Shown here in pieces: positions 52,640 through 62,397 of a stretch of 64,000 nt of DNA. The notes below the pieces were generated by a model. It had not been told where the DNA came from. It searched no databases and saw only the letters and a program-made list of their open reading frames with translations. Origin of the DNA: Hoylesella loescheii (GTDB lineage: Bacteria; Bacteroidota; Bacteroidia; Bacteroidales; Bacteroidaceae); assembly GCA_021531755.1 (NCBI GenBank), contig JADYUK010000001.1, positions 248,001 to 312,000 on the forward strand, given 5' to 3'. The position numbers and the translations under genes are program-made. Every line of letters starts with the position of its first letter. Within the stretch, counting starts at the first letter, position 1.

Positions 52640-53335
52640 TTAGAACCCACCTTTATTAAGTTGGTCTTGGATGAATGAGAATATCTCATCTTTGCGGTCG
52701 ATAGTCTTTTTTCGGAACTTTCCGTTTATACGATAGAGGTTTGTGCCTTTTTTGTTAATTGCCTCCTCGTCAGTTATCCATTTCTCGGCAGGATAGACAG
52801 CTTCTGTGTCACGCCCTTTCTCATACTCGTATGATATGCGGCATAACTGAAGGCTGGCTGCGCCGTCACGGCATTCGGCTATCAGGGTGTAGCGGAATGA
52901 CGTGAAGTCCTTGGCGAATGAATTTAAGCTGAATATCATTTCCTCCTCAAACGTTCCGGCTATGATATGCTCCTTGCGGTTCATGGCGGCTATGCGACTC
53001 TTCTCTGACTGCCCCTTTGTCTTGGTCAGGGCTGTAATTGCAGACAACATAACCTCAAACATATCGTCGGCGCTCTTCCCTGCGCATGTATACTCTTTTG
53101 TCCATACCACCTTTCCGTCGACGACAGGTACTGTCCCTGCAGCATATTTGCTGTCAATTTTCATCTTCACCTTGCCGACTGAATTTCCTGTCTGGGCTTT
53201 GTCCTTTCCTTCCTTTGCCTTCTTCTGGCTCGTTGAGCTGGAAGGTTTCTGCGCATCTGGCACTTCCCATTCTGACTGGGCTGTCATCATGCATGGTATA
53301 AGCAGCAGAAATAACTGAAATGCGATTTTCTTCAT
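52640..53335 (-). CDS. DUF4468 domain-containing exported protein
   Basis: A 231-residue protein with a signal peptide ending near MMTAQ. A lysine/serine-rich linker (KPSSSTSQKKAKEGKDKAQT) leads to the domain: GKVVWTKEYTCAGKSADDMF, AAMNRKEHIIAGTFEEEMIF, FTSFRYTLIAECRDGAASLQ, CRISYEYEKGRDTEAVYPAE. This matches the DUF4468 (TBP-like fold) group of Bacteroidetes periplasmic proteins of unknown role. The C-terminus (KTIDRKDEIFSFIQDQLNKG) is helical. It lies 220 bases downstream of thrC on the same strand. Confidence 0.8.
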   Translation of the reverse strand: MKKIAFQLFLLLIPCMMTAQSEWEVPDAQKPSSSTSQKKAKEGKDKAQTGNSVGKVKMKIDSKYAAGTVPVVDGKVVWTKEYTCAGKSADDMFEVMLSAITALTKTKGQSEKSRIAAMNRKEHIIAGTFEEEMIFSLNSFAKDFTSFRYTLIAECRDGAASLQLCRISYEYEKGRDTEAVYPAEKWITDEEAINKKGTNLYRINGKFRKKTIDRKDEIFSFIQDQLNKGGF

Positions 53336-53555
53336 GATATTATTTGGGTTTGGGGTTAAGATAGTCTACAGTGTGATAGAGATTGCAAGAATATGGAAGA
53401 CGGCTGTTACGGCTGCTCTGCCATATTCATTACAGTCTCTCTCTCTTTATAATAAATATTTATCTCCACAAAGTCTCTTGACCTTTCATGATAATTCTTT
53501 TCATGTGTAGGGGGAGGATGTGTGTGACAGATACATTAATGTGGACTTTGCCTTG

Positions 53556-54887
53556 TCATTCATTCATAAGGAAAGCTTTGAATGCCATGAAGTCCTTTTC
53601 CATAGGTATACTCTTCTTTGTTCCGCTCATAAAAGCTTTCAACTTAGCTGGTATCTCTATGTCTGTATTTAGTGTCTCGTCAACAACCTGCTTGAATTTA
53701 GCTGGGTGGGCAGTCTCGCAGAAAACACCTGTCTCATCGTCGTGGAGTAGATCCTTGAGTGCTTGATAGCCGCATGCTCCGTGAGGGTCAAGTACATAGC
53801 CTGTTGTCTCATAGCATTCCTTCATGGTCATGCGGATATCCTCGTCCTTATACGTCGTTCCGCTGATATCCTTGCATATCTCGGAGTGGTTGCCTTGATA
53901 GAGATCGTAGATGCGTGCGAAGTTTGATGGGTCGCCGACATCCATGGCGTTCGCTATTGTCTGTACTGAGGGTTTGGGAGTATACTTTCCTGTCAGCAGA
54001 TACTTGAAGAATATGTCATTGGCGTTGTTTGCCGCCACAAAACGCTTCACAGGAAGACCCATGCGCTTCCCGAACAGTGCAGAGCAGATATTACCGAAAT
54101 TGCCCGAGGGGACACAAATGACGAGATTATCGGCTTTGCCACACTCTTTCATGCGTGCATAGGCGTTGAAATAGTAGAATGCCTGTGGCAGGAATCTGGC
54201 TACATTGATTGAGTTGGCTGATGTCAGCTTCATGTGGCTGTTCAGCTCTTCGTCCATGAATGCTGACTTGACAAGCCGCTGGCAGTCGTCAAACACTCCG
54301 TCGACCTCCAAGGCGGTGATGTTCTGTCCAAGTGTCGTGAACTGGCATTCCTGTATAGGAGAGACTTTGCCTTTCGGATAGAGTACATACACGTGAATGC
54401 CTTCCACGCCGAGGAAACCATTTGCAACGGCAGAGCCTGTATCGCCCGATGTCGCTACGAGGACGTTGACTTTATTGTTCGACTTATCTGTGGAACCCGA
54501 GACGTAACTGCCATTCCGCTTCAGGAAATACTGCAGCAGGCGTGCCATAAACCGTGCACCGACATCCTTGAAAGCAAGGGTGGGGCCATGGAAGAGCTCA
54601 AGAGTGTAAATATTGTCAGTAACCTTAACCACAGGGCAGTCAAACTGCAGCGTGTCATATACGATAGCCCTCAGCGACTCGCTGTCGACATCTTCACCGA
54701 AAAAACAGTCTGCTACATGATAAGCTATCTCCTGGAAAGAGAGTTTATCGATATTGTCGAAAAACTCCTGTGGAAGTGGTTTGATACGTTCAGGCATATA
54801 TAGTCCCTTGTCTTCAGCGAGTCCTTTTACGACGGCTTTCTCGAGGGAGGCTATTGGGGCGGTCTTGTTTGTTGAGTAGTATTTCAT
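53556..54887 (-). CDS. thrC: Threonine synthase
   Basis: A 443-residue PLP enzyme converting O-phosphohomoserine to threonine. MKYYSTNKTAPIASLEKAVV is the usual N-terminus of this subtype. LFHGPTLAFKDVGARFMARL contains the PLP lysine, LVATSGDTGSAVANGFLGVE the phosphate-binding loop, and SANSINVARFLPQAFYYFNA a further family block. It is the last gene of the thrA-apgM-thrC cluster, with 175 bases between apgM and thrC. The order places all steps from aspartate (except asd) next to each other. Confidence 0.95.
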   Translation of the reverse strand: MKYYSTNKTAPIASLEKAVVKGLAEDKGLYMPERIKPLPQEFFDNIDKLSFQEIAYHVADCFFGEDVDSESLRAIVYDTLQFDCPVVKVTDNIYTLELFHGPTLAFKDVGARFMARLLQYFLKRNGSYVSGSTDKSNNKVNVLVATSGDTGSAVANGFLGVEGIHVYVLYPKGKVSPIQECQFTTLGQNITALEVDGVFDDCQRLVKSAFMDEELNSHMKLTSANSINVARFLPQAFYYFNAYARMKECGKADNLVICVPSGNFGNICSALFGKRMGLPVKRFVAANNANDIFFKYLLTGKYTPKPSVQTIANAMDVGDPSNFARIYDLYQGNHSEICKDISGTTYKDEDIRMTMKECYETTGYVLDPHGACGYQALKDLLHDDETGVFCETAHPAKFKQVVDETLNTDIEIPAKLKAFMSGTKKSIPMEKDFMAFKAFLMNE

Positions 54888-55062
54888 TTCTTGTTATATT
54901 CTGTGTCCGATGTTTTCCTCCGTCGTTTCATCCTTCATTTGCCAATTTTATTTCAATATTTTATTATGGTCAAATCCTTTGAAACGACTTATTGTGTACT
55001 TAATTTATCTGTTGTTTATTCTGGGGGAGTGTATGGTGTTCGTTATGTTAATCTCAGGCTTG

Positions 55063-56337
55063 TCATATAGACATGAAGAGTTTTATGAAACCATCTTTCT
55101 CCAGTTGTCCGCATAATCCACTCTTGCATGCGTTCTCATCGTACGTCTCCACATTGTCTGGTTCCAATCCCGGAGCATATATAAGGAATGGGACTGATTC
55201 ATTCGTGTGGGTCCTATGGTGGACAGGCGTGGGGTGGTCAGGTAGGACGGCTATGGCTACAGCTTCGTCGAGAGTCTTGAGTGCCTCATACACTGGACCA
55301 ATAATTCTCTTGTCGAGATTCTCTATTGTCTGTATCTTCAGTTCCAGATTGCCGTCGTGTCCGGCTTCATCGCTCGCCTCGACATGTACATAGACGAAAT
55401 CTTCTCCATCCCTTAATGATTCAATTGCAGCCTTTGCCTTTCCCTCGTAGTTTGTATCAGCAAGTCCTGTCGCACCCTCTACATCTATGCACCTTAGTCC
55501 GGCATACCTGCCTATTCCTCTTATGAGGTCGACTGCTGTTATGACAGCTCCTCTTTTTATCTGTGGATATTGTGCCTGCAGAGTCTCCATGTGTGGACGG
55601 TATCCACCTGCCCATGGCCATATGCTGTTTGCCATATCCTGTCCGCGCTCTTTGCGTTTTATATTGAGCGGATGTTCAGCCAAGAGCTTTTGCGACTTGA
55701 TTATCAGGTCGTTTATTAGGTCGGCAGTCTGCTGTGGTGTCAGTTCTGTATCGTCAGAGTTGGGGTTCACATCGCTTGCAGCCTTGACGAGGTGCGGATA
55801 CCATGGTTGTCCTGGCACATCATGGGGTGGGGTACATGCCACGTGTTTGTTTCCACCTCTTATGACGAGCAGATGCCTGTATTGGATGCCAGTGTAGAAA
55901 TGTATCCTTCCCTCGCCGTATTGTGAGCAGATTTCCGGGTCTGAGGCAAGGTTCTGCTGCAGGAACTTGATGAGTATATCAGCCTCTTCTGTGTCCAGAT
56001 GTCCGCACGAGTGGTTCTTTATCTTTCCGTCTTCTATGCATATCAGGTTACACCTGATAGCCATGTCGTTGTCTTTCAGTTCCACACCTATTGATGCAGC
56101 CTCGAGTGGTCCGCGTCCCTCATATACTTTTTCCTGGTCGTAGCCGAGGATTGAGGAGTTTGCCACTTCTGAGCCTGGATGGAATCCATCCTGCACGGTC
56201 TTGAGCATTCCTGTAATGCCTTTCCTTGCAAGGAGATCCATGTATGGCGTCTTAGCGTATTGAAGCGGGGTTTTACCTCCAAGTTCCTCACATGGCCAGT
56301 CGGCCATGCCGTCGCCAAGTATTATTATGTGTTTCAT
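55063..56337 (-). CDS. apgM: ApgM-type phosphoglycerate mutase homologue, proposed homoserine kinase
   Basis: A 424-residue member of the alkaline-phosphatase superfamily, 2,3-bisphosphoglycerate-independent mutase (archaeal type). MKHIIILGDGMADWPCEELG is the metal-binding N-terminus, GSEVANSSILGYDQEKVYEG holds the nucleophile Ser, and DFVYVHVEASDEAGHDG with VLPDHPTPVHHRTHT completes the metal site. Located between thrA and thrC, where ThrB would be expected, it matches the subgroup proposed on genomic context to phosphorylate homoserine (TIGR02535). Biochemical proof is lacking to my knowledge, so phosphoglycerate mutase activity stays possible. Confidence 0.88.
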   Translation of the reverse strand: MKHIIILGDGMADWPCEELGGKTPLQYAKTPYMDLLARKGITGMLKTVQDGFHPGSEVANSSILGYDQEKVYEGRGPLEAASIGVELKDNDMAIRCNLICIEDGKIKNHSCGHLDTEEADILIKFLQQNLASDPEICSQYGEGRIHFYTGIQYRHLLVIRGGNKHVACTPPHDVPGQPWYPHLVKAASDVNPNSDDTELTPQQTADLINDLIIKSQKLLAEHPLNIKRKERGQDMANSIWPWAGGYRPHMETLQAQYPQIKRGAVITAVDLIRGIGRYAGLRCIDVEGATGLADTNYEGKAKAAIESLRDGEDFVYVHVEASDEAGHDGNLELKIQTIENLDKRIIGPVYEALKTLDEAVAIAVLPDHPTPVHHRTHTNESVPFLIYAPGLEPDNVETYDENACKSGLCGQLEKDGFIKLFMSI

Positions 56338-56397
56338 TCTCTTTTTACCTGTTGGGTTTTCTTGTGTGTTGTGTTTTGTTATCCGATAATCTGAGCG

Positions 56398-58833
56398 TCA
56401 GATATTGGCGATGGACATGATGTTGGCGAAGACACCTGCAGCTGTGACTGACGCTCCTGCTCCATATCCCTGTATAAGCATAGGATATTCCTTGTACCGC
56501 TCTGTTGTCAGCAGGACAATGTTGTTTGAGCCTTCAAGATCATAGAACGGGTGGTGTATACCGACTGCCTGCAAAGATACGGATGTCTTGCCTTCCTCGA
56601 GCTTGGCTACGAATCTCCAATGCTTGTTTTCCTTCTCTATCTCTCGGCGTTTCTCTTCAAACTCCTCGTCAAGAGCAGGCAGCTTTTCCCAGAAATTCTC
56701 AAGTGAGCCATCAAAGTATTCAGCGGGCACGAAGAGCTTCTTCTCCACATCATCCTGCTCTACATGATAGCCTGCCTCGCGTGCAAGAATGACGAGTTTC
56801 CTTATCACGTCAATGCCTGAGAGGTCTATGCGCGGGTCTGGCTCAGAATATCCCTGCTGTTCTGCACGCCTTACTGTCTCTGAGAATGGCACGTTGGCAG
56901 ACAACTCGTTGAAGATGAAGTTGAGAGTGCCAGAGAGTACGGCCTCAATCTTGAGTATGCGGTCGCCAGAGTGGACAAGGTCGTTTATCGTGCCGATGAT
57001 AGGCAGGCCAGCGCCGACGTTTGTCTCGAACCTGAACTTAACGCCGTGGGTCATTGCCGTCTCTTTCAGTAGCTGGTAACTCTTGTAGTCCGACGATGCC
57101 GCTATCTTGTTGCATGCGACGACAGAGACATTGTGCTCGAGGAGGGACTGGTATAGGCCAGCTACCTCGGCCGAGGCCGTGCAGTCGACGAACACGCTGT
57201 TGAATATGTTCATCTTCAGTATGCCATCGAGCAGCTTCTCCGCGTTGCTGTCGTCTGATTTATCAAGTTGTGTGCGGTAAGTATTCAGGTCTATTCCCTC
57301 ACGCGAGAATATGGCCTTTCTTGATGAAGCTATGCCGACGACATTAAGATTCAGCCTGTTCTCCCGCTTCAGCACTTCCTGCTGGTCATGTATCTGTTCT
57401 ATCAGTTTTCCTCCTACTGTACCTATGCCGCAGATGAATATGTTCAGCACCTTGTACTCAGAGAGGAAGAAAGAGTCGTGTATGACATTGAGTGATTTGC
57501 GCAGGTATTTCTCCTGTACTACAAACGATATGTTTGTCTCCGACGCACCCTGCGCACATGCTATGATAGAGATACCCGAGCGTCCGAGCGTCCCGAATAG
57601 TTTTCCCGCAATGCCTGGAGTGTGCTTCATATTCTCTCCGACGATGGCTATCGTCGCAAGGCCTGATTCGGCTGACATGGGGAACATCGCCCCGGTCTCT
57701 ATCTCCTTCTTGAACTCCTTGTTGAGCACATCGACAGCAGCGTCTGCATCATCATCGCGCACACCTATTGATGTTGAGTTCTCGGACGATGCCTGTGAGA
57801 CGAGGAAGACCGATATGCCGTTGTCTGCAAGCGCGGTGAATATTCGTCTGTTTACACCTATCACGCCCACCATAGACAGTCCTGTTACTGTTATGAGTGT
57901 CGTTCCCTTTATGCTTGATATGCCTTTGATGGGCTTGTTGTCATCGTCGATTTTCTCTTTTATCAGTGTTCCCGGATGTTCTGGGTTGAAAGTGTTCTTG
58001 ACCTTTATCGGGATGTTCTTGACGCATACGGGGTATATTGTCGGCGGGTATATGACCTTGGCTCCGAAGTTGCAGAGCTCCATAGCCTCTATGAATGAGA
58101 GCTGGTTGATTGTGTATGCAGCTGGTATGACACGAGGGTCTGCTGTCATGAATCCGTCGACATCGGTCCATATCTCGAGTATGTCAGCGTTGAGTGCGGC
58201 AGCGATAATCGCCGCGGTATAATCAGAGCCTCCTCGCCCGAGATTTGTTGTCTCCCCGTTGTTCTTGTCCCTCGATATGAATCCAGGCACGAGCGATATA
58301 TGGGGCAGGTCGGCGAAGGCCTTGCGTACAAGCTGGTTTGTCAGCTCAGAGTCGAGTAGATGCTTGTTGTTCTTGAATTCTGTCTTTATGAATTCGCGTG
58401 AGTCAAACCATTTTGCGCCATCTATCAGTGTGGCGACAATCTGTGATGAGAGTCTCTCGCCATAGCTTACAATAGCGTCCTGTGTCTTGGCCGAGAGGTC
58501 ATGGATGAGATATACTCCAAAATATATTGATTTCAGCTGCTCAAAAAGCGAGTCGACCGCGCGGAAGAGCTTTTCCCTCTTCTTTGTATCGGTTATTATG
58601 GTGTCTATCATTTTATGGTGGCGGTCTACCATGTTGTCAAATTCCTGCCGCCATTCTTCCTTGCCCTCAACAGCAAGTCTTGATGTGCTGATAAGCTTAT
58701 CCGTTATTCCGCCCAAGGCGCTGACAACGACAACAACACTTTGTTCCTTGGCCTCATTCAGCACAATCTTCTTCAAGCTGAGAATGCTCTCAACGGAACC
58801 CACACTCGTTCCACCGAATTTCAATACTTTCAT
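56398..58833 (-). CDS. thrA: Bifunctional aspartate kinase / homoserine dehydrogenase
   Basis: An 811-residue fusion catalysing the first and third steps of the threonine/methionine branch. The aspartokinase half starts MKVLKFGGTSVGSVESILSL and includes LGRGGSDYTAAIIAAALNAD and EIWTDVDGFMTADPRVIPAA. Two ACT domains follow (LITVTGLSMVGVIGVNRRIF; IAIVGENMKHTPGIAGKLFG), suggesting threonine feedback. The dehydrogenase half has the NADP-binding IFICGIGTVGGKLIEQI and the catalytic region KIEAVLSGTLNFIFNEL, EPDPRIDLSG. It opens the thr cluster, with only 60 bases before apgM. Confidence 0.96.
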   Translation of the reverse strand: MKVLKFGGTSVGSVESILSLKKIVLNEAKEQSVVVVVSALGGITDKLISTSRLAVEGKEEWRQEFDNMVDRHHKMIDTIITDTKKREKLFRAVDSLFEQLKSIYFGVYLIHDLSAKTQDAIVSYGERLSSQIVATLIDGAKWFDSREFIKTEFKNNKHLLDSELTNQLVRKAFADLPHISLVPGFISRDKNNGETTNLGRGGSDYTAAIIAAALNADILEIWTDVDGFMTADPRVIPAAYTINQLSFIEAMELCNFGAKVIYPPTIYPVCVKNIPIKVKNTFNPEHPGTLIKEKIDDDNKPIKGISSIKGTTLITVTGLSMVGVIGVNRRIFTALADNGISVFLVSQASSENSTSIGVRDDDADAAVDVLNKEFKKEIETGAMFPMSAESGLATIAIVGENMKHTPGIAGKLFGTLGRSGISIIACAQGASETNISFVVQEKYLRKSLNVIHDSFFLSEYKVLNIFICGIGTVGGKLIEQIHDQQEVLKRENRLNLNVVGIASSRKAIFSREGIDLNTYRTQLDKSDDSNAEKLLDGILKMNIFNSVFVDCTASAEVAGLYQSLLEHNVSVVACNKIAASSDYKSYQLLKETAMTHGVKFRFETNVGAGLPIIGTINDLVHSGDRILKIEAVLSGTLNFIFNELSANVPFSETVRRAEQQGYSEPDPRIDLSGIDVIRKLVILAREAGYHVEQDDVEKKLFVPAEYFDGSLENFWEKLPALDEEFEEKRREIEKENKHWRFVAKLEEGKTSVSLQAVGIHHPFYDLEGSNNIVLLTTERYKEYPMLIQGYGAGASVTAAGVFANIMSIANI

Positions 58834-59016
58834 TTTCTGGAGAAATAATCTTTGTTCTTGTTTTTGCCATCAGGCATTCCCCGATACGTGAGGGGCGCCG
58901 GTGGCGAGTTAAACTTTACGATACCATTCTGTCATGATGTGTCCCCATCGGAACCTCCCTACAACAGAGGAAACCTGAATGCAAGACGGACATTATGAAG
59001 CAGAATTATCGGGATT
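58834..59016 (-). promoter_or_regulatory. Leader of the thr operon with possible attenuator-type hairpins
   Basis: Between the predicted start (~59016) and the thrA ATG the leader is ~180 bases. It includes CCCC-x9-GGGG flanked by GGCG/ATGCC-type pairs (about 58866-58895) and CGCC-ACC-GGCG just upstream, which can form alternative stems. I found no short frame rich in threonine, isoleucine or methionine codons, so classical peptide attenuation is not supported. Confidence 0.35.
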
Positions 59017-59022
59017 TGGATG

Positions 59023-59051
59023 CAAATATACTAATAATTTCCGAATACCAA
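59023..59051 (-). promoter_or_regulatory. Candidate promoter of the thr operon
   Basis: On the minus strand TTGG (59051-59048) then, 18-19 bases on, TATATTTG (59030-59023) resembles the Bacteroidetes consensus. The divergent FAD gene has its own TAATTTTG box at 59075-59082 on the other strand. Confidence 0.55.
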
Positions 59052-59226
59052 TATCGTTTTTCAGATTTATTGTGTAATTTTGTACCGAAAACATAAAAAA
59101 TGATTGCTTGCCCTGCAATACTTAATATTTAATAAGGTAATACATATATAAATTACAGGAGGATTTTCCCTTCTTTACCCACTTTTCGTCCACCCCAACC
59201 TTTATGCCATACAATCCAGTCAGTGT

Positions 59227-60807
59227 ATGATAATTGAGAGAACAATAAGAGTGCTGCCACATATTGCATGCAGCACAAGCCATATAGCAAGTCTGCTGAG
59301 CCGTGAGCTCTCTGTCAGTCAGCATGACATACGCCATGTCCGCATCCTTAAGCGTTCCATCGATGCACGCCAGCGTACTGTCTATGTCAGCCTGACATTG
59401 CGTGTCTATATTAATGAGGAGCCCTCAGAAGATACCTACATCCCAGTCAGTTATCCTGATGTCTCATCCTCACCACAGGTCATTGTTGTCGGTGCAGGGC
59501 CGGGAGGCCTTTTCGCCGCCCTGCGTCTCATAGAGCTTGGCCTGCGTCCTGTGGTCATAGAGCGAGGCAAGGATGTGCATGAGCGGAAGCTCGACTTGGC
59601 ACGCATAAAACGTGAGCAGCGTGTCGACCCTGAGTCCAACTACTGTTTCGGAGAGGGAGGAGCTGGAGCTTATTCTGACGGAAAGCTATATACACGGTCA
59701 AAGAAGAGGGGGCCTGTCGACAAGATACTGCGAGTCTTCTGCCAGCACGGTGCGCCCCTCTCTATCCTTGTCGATGCCCATCCGCATATCGGGACCGACA
59801 AGCTTCCTGGAGTCATAGAGGCTATGCGCGAGACCATCATACGCTCAGGAGGAGAGGTTCATTTCAAGACAAGGATGACCGAGCTGCTATTTTCATGTGG
59901 CAGAGTAGTCGGCGTTGTCGCCTCCGGGGCAGAATATCATGGCCCCGTAATCCTTGCCACAGGTCACAGCTCGCGCGATGTCTACCGTTACCTCTCAACC
60001 TCTGTAGTTAGGCTTGAGCCCAAGAGTATAGCCGTCGGTGTGCGTCTCGAGCATCCGTCAGCCCTTATCGACCAGATTCAATACCATAGCCGTGATGGCC
60101 GTGGGAAATATCTTCCTGCTGCCGAATATAGCTTTGTCAATCAGGTCGACGGCCGTGGAGTCTACTCTTTCTGCATGTGTCCAGGTGGGTATGTCATACC
60201 AGCCGCCACAGGTGATGAGCAGCTGGTCGTGAACGGAATGTCGCCAAGCTCACGTGGAGGACGATGGTCGAACAGCGGAATGGTCGTGGAGACCCATCCT
60301 GAGGATATTGCGGGGCTTGTTGTCGATGGCGATATTCACGACCCTCTTGTGATGATGTGTTTCCAGGAACAGCTTGAGCGTGATACATGGATAGCGGGAG
60401 GCAGGATGCAGACAGCACCCGCACAGCGGATGGCAGATTTTGTCAACTCGCGCATGAGCCACGACCTGCCTGCCTCTTCCTATGCCCCCGGCATCGTCTC
60501 CTCACCGCTCCACAAGTGGCTCCCAGCCCATGTCGCCCGACGGTTGCAGGAAGGCTTCCGGCTCTTCGGACGGCGGTCACGTGGGTTCCTCACCAACGAG
60601 GCGTGCCTGATAGCCTCTGAGACAAGGACCTCGTCGCCCATCCGCATCACAAGGGACCCATCGACGCTGCAGAGCGTTTCTGTTGACGGCCTCTTCCCGT
60701 GTGGCGAGGGTGCGGGTTATGCCGGAGGAATCGTCTCTGCCGGAATTGACGGGGAACGTTGTGCGGAGATGGCGGCAGCATATCTTGGAGTGGCGCTTGC
60801 GGAGTGA
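59227..60807 (+). CDS. FAD-dependent dehydrogenase/oxidoreductase (COG2509-type)
   Basis: A 526-residue flavoprotein. Residues 1-85 form a small N-terminal domain (LSVSQHDIRHVRILKRSIDA) characteristic of this group. The Rossmann FAD motif is VIVVGAGPGGLFAALRLIEL, followed by VVIERGKDVHERK and the hallmark SNYCFGEGGAGAYSDGKLYT. VILATGHSSRDVYRYL, SFCMCPGGYVIPAA and the C-terminal GLFPCGEGAGYAGGIVSAGI complete the FAD site. The physiological substrate of these proteins is not known. It is transcribed divergently from the thr operon. Confidence 0.92.
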   Translation: MIIERTIRVLPHIACSTSHIASLLSRELSVSQHDIRHVRILKRSIDARQRTVYVSLTLRVYINEEPSEDTYIPVSYPDVSSSPQVIVVGAGPGGLFAALRLIELGLRPVVIERGKDVHERKLDLARIKREQRVDPESNYCFGEGGAGAYSDGKLYTRSKKRGPVDKILRVFCQHGAPLSILVDAHPHIGTDKLPGVIEAMRETIIRSGGEVHFKTRMTELLFSCGRVVGVVASGAEYHGPVILATGHSSRDVYRYLSTSVVRLEPKSIAVGVRLEHPSALIDQIQYHSRDGRGKYLPAAEYSFVNQVDGRGVYSFCMCPGGYVIPAATGDEQLVVNGMSPSSRGGRWSNSGMVVETHPEDIAGLVVDGDIHDPLVMMCFQEQLERDTWIAGGRMQTAPAQRMADFVNSRMSHDLPASSYAPGIVSSPLHKWLPAHVARRLQEGFRLFGRRSRGFLTNEACLIASETRTSSPIRITRDPSTLQSVSVDGLFPCGEGAGYAGGIVSAGIDGERCAEMAAAYLGVALAE

Positions 60808-61502
60808 CTCAATCTCGGTCTTTACTCCCCTCCCCATATACTCTGCGGTAAAGACTTTATGATGTGGTGCGACAAATCCCGCATCTTCCCCCGTTTAGAC
60901 CAGAGTGGCAGAGGCAGGGTTTCTGTCACCCCACATCGCACAAGACATCGCATCAAGGATAATAAACGGGTATCTGAAAAATAATATCCAATTTGCAAAG
61001 AGAGGCCACAAAAGAGATGTGTGTTATTTGCAGAAGGTAACGCTTGCCTACAGATTACTCCCTGCTCTGCATTTCTGCTTCAACGCCATAGTGTATCGGC
61101 TGTTTTGGGGGCTCGTGGTTCCCATCATACATCAGTTATGACATCCAGTCAATGTGTTTGTGGTATAATGTGCTTTGTATCAGGATATTAGCGCTGTGTT
61201 TTCAAAAGGTATTAAATGGGTGACTCATCAATACTTAATGAGCTGCTCATTCGCCCTATATGGGTGGCCAATTAATACTGGATGAGAAATAGCACAGATA
61301 AACAATCCAAATATCCAGACTTTTTTATGGTTTAGGATAGGGTAGGAGCCAGATTTTCGGGACGAAGTTCAAATGAAGTCCACAATCATGATTATACACA
61401 ACATTGCAGGCCGAAGGGAGACGGGTGAACCCCCTATCCCTGTACCTCTTATTACAGAATAAGATAATTCAATCGTCAAAACCTCGATAAACATATCAAA
61501 AA
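60808..61502. other. Intergenic region with one AATGAGCTGCTCATT palindrome
   Basis: Almost 700 bases between two plus-strand genes. The palindrome at 61237-61251 is the only structured item; with its flank (61231-61251) it repeats the site at 13139-13159 in inverted orientation. An open frame at 60905-61141 has no protein-like features. Confidence 0.5.
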
Positions 61503-62096
61503 ATGACAGCAAACGATATAAGGAGACGTTTCAGACAGCTTATGGACGGCGTTGTATCAGAGAATATGCGCCTTTGTGGCACAACGTACCATATCAATTG
61601 GGGCATATCCCTGACCCATCTTCAATCCCTCGCCTCTGAATATGAGCAGGATATGCATGTTGCTCTCGAATTATGGAAAGACAATGTCCGGGAATCGCGT
61701 ATCATGGCATTGATGCTCATGCCCCCTGAGGAGTTCACGCCCGATATAGCAAAGCTATGGTCAGAGACGCTCCAGACACAGGAAATAGCCGAGATGGCAG
61801 CCATGCTATTGTATCAGCATGTCGCCTATGCCCCAGCATTCGCCTACAGTCTCCTGTCGGGGGGCGACGCGTTGCAGAGCATTCTTGGCTACAACATCAT
61901 CTCACGCCTTGTTGGACAGGGACATCTCCCTGACGCAAGAGGGCTTGATGAACTTATTGACAACATACGCCTCTCGCTTTCTGAGGGAGACACTGGAGTG
62001 AGGCGCGCGGCATACAACTGTCTTGTAAAGCTTGACTCGTCTGACAGATTGTCAGCGTCACCATATTGGCACACTTTGTGCCAAGGCTTGTTATAG
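61503..62096 (+). CDS. AlkD-like DNA alkylation repair family protein
   Basis: A 197-residue, all-helical protein resembling the HEAT-like repeat DNA glycosylases of the AlkC/AlkD family. GISLTHLQSLASEYEQDMHV and ALELWKDNVRESRIMALMLM closely follow the AlkD pattern (G-V-x2-P-x-L-R / A-L-x-L-W-x-x-x-x-x-E-x-R). The C-terminal half has further HEAT-like pairs (LDELIDNIRLSLSEGDTGVR, RAAYNCLVKL). The catalytic Trp/Asp/Arg set of AlkD is not clearly present, so glycosylase activity is uncertain. The start at 61503 gives MTANDIRRRFRQLMDGVVSE. Repeat locus E follows the stop. Confidence 0.72.
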   Translation: MTANDIRRRFRQLMDGVVSENMRLCGTTYHINWGISLTHLQSLASEYEQDMHVALELWKDNVRESRIMALMLMPPEEFTPDIAKLWSETLQTQEIAEMAAMLLYQHVAYAPAFAYSLLSGGDALQSILGYNIISRLVGQGHLPDARGLDELIDNIRLSLSEGDTGVRRAAYNCLVKLDSSDRLSASPYWHTLCQGLL

Positions 62097-62138
62097 GAAA
62101 ATGGTCTTCATTGAAAACATGGGCCTGAGAGAATACAT

Positions 62139-62234
62139 ACGTTGGTTTCACCTTCGTTTTCTCACCAAGCCAAAGCGAGCAAGCTCTCTTTGGTCTTCTG
62201 GCTTAACGAAAACGTTGGCTTCACCTTCGTTTTG
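62139..62234 (+). repeat. Intergenic structured repeat, locus E (single unit)
   Basis: One type-2 unit (62154-62215). It is flanked on both sides by CGTTGG(T/C)TTCACCTTCGTTTT, so the linker is duplicated around a solitary unit, which suggests how arrays may grow. It lies ~45 bases after the AlkD-like gene and ~160 bases before groES. Confidence 0.85.
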
Positions 62235-62397
62235 ACTGTCGTCTTCTTCCTTCGCGCCTCGGGATTGTCTGAGTAAACTCAGCCTCTCCTCTCGGCTTGT
62301 CGTCAGTTCTCACCATTCTCTCATCCTACAACCTACAGGAGAGCGACCAAACTTCCTGCAGAGAAATAAGTCTAACAATATAATAATACAAGCAATC

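Noticed and set aside
57311..58222. Plus-strand open frame of 303 codons antisense to thrA
   Set aside because: Serine-rich antisense shadow of the aspartokinase region.
60905..61141. 78-codon plus-strand frame in the 60.8-61.5 kb gap
   Set aside because: No start context, mixed composition and no recognisable motif.
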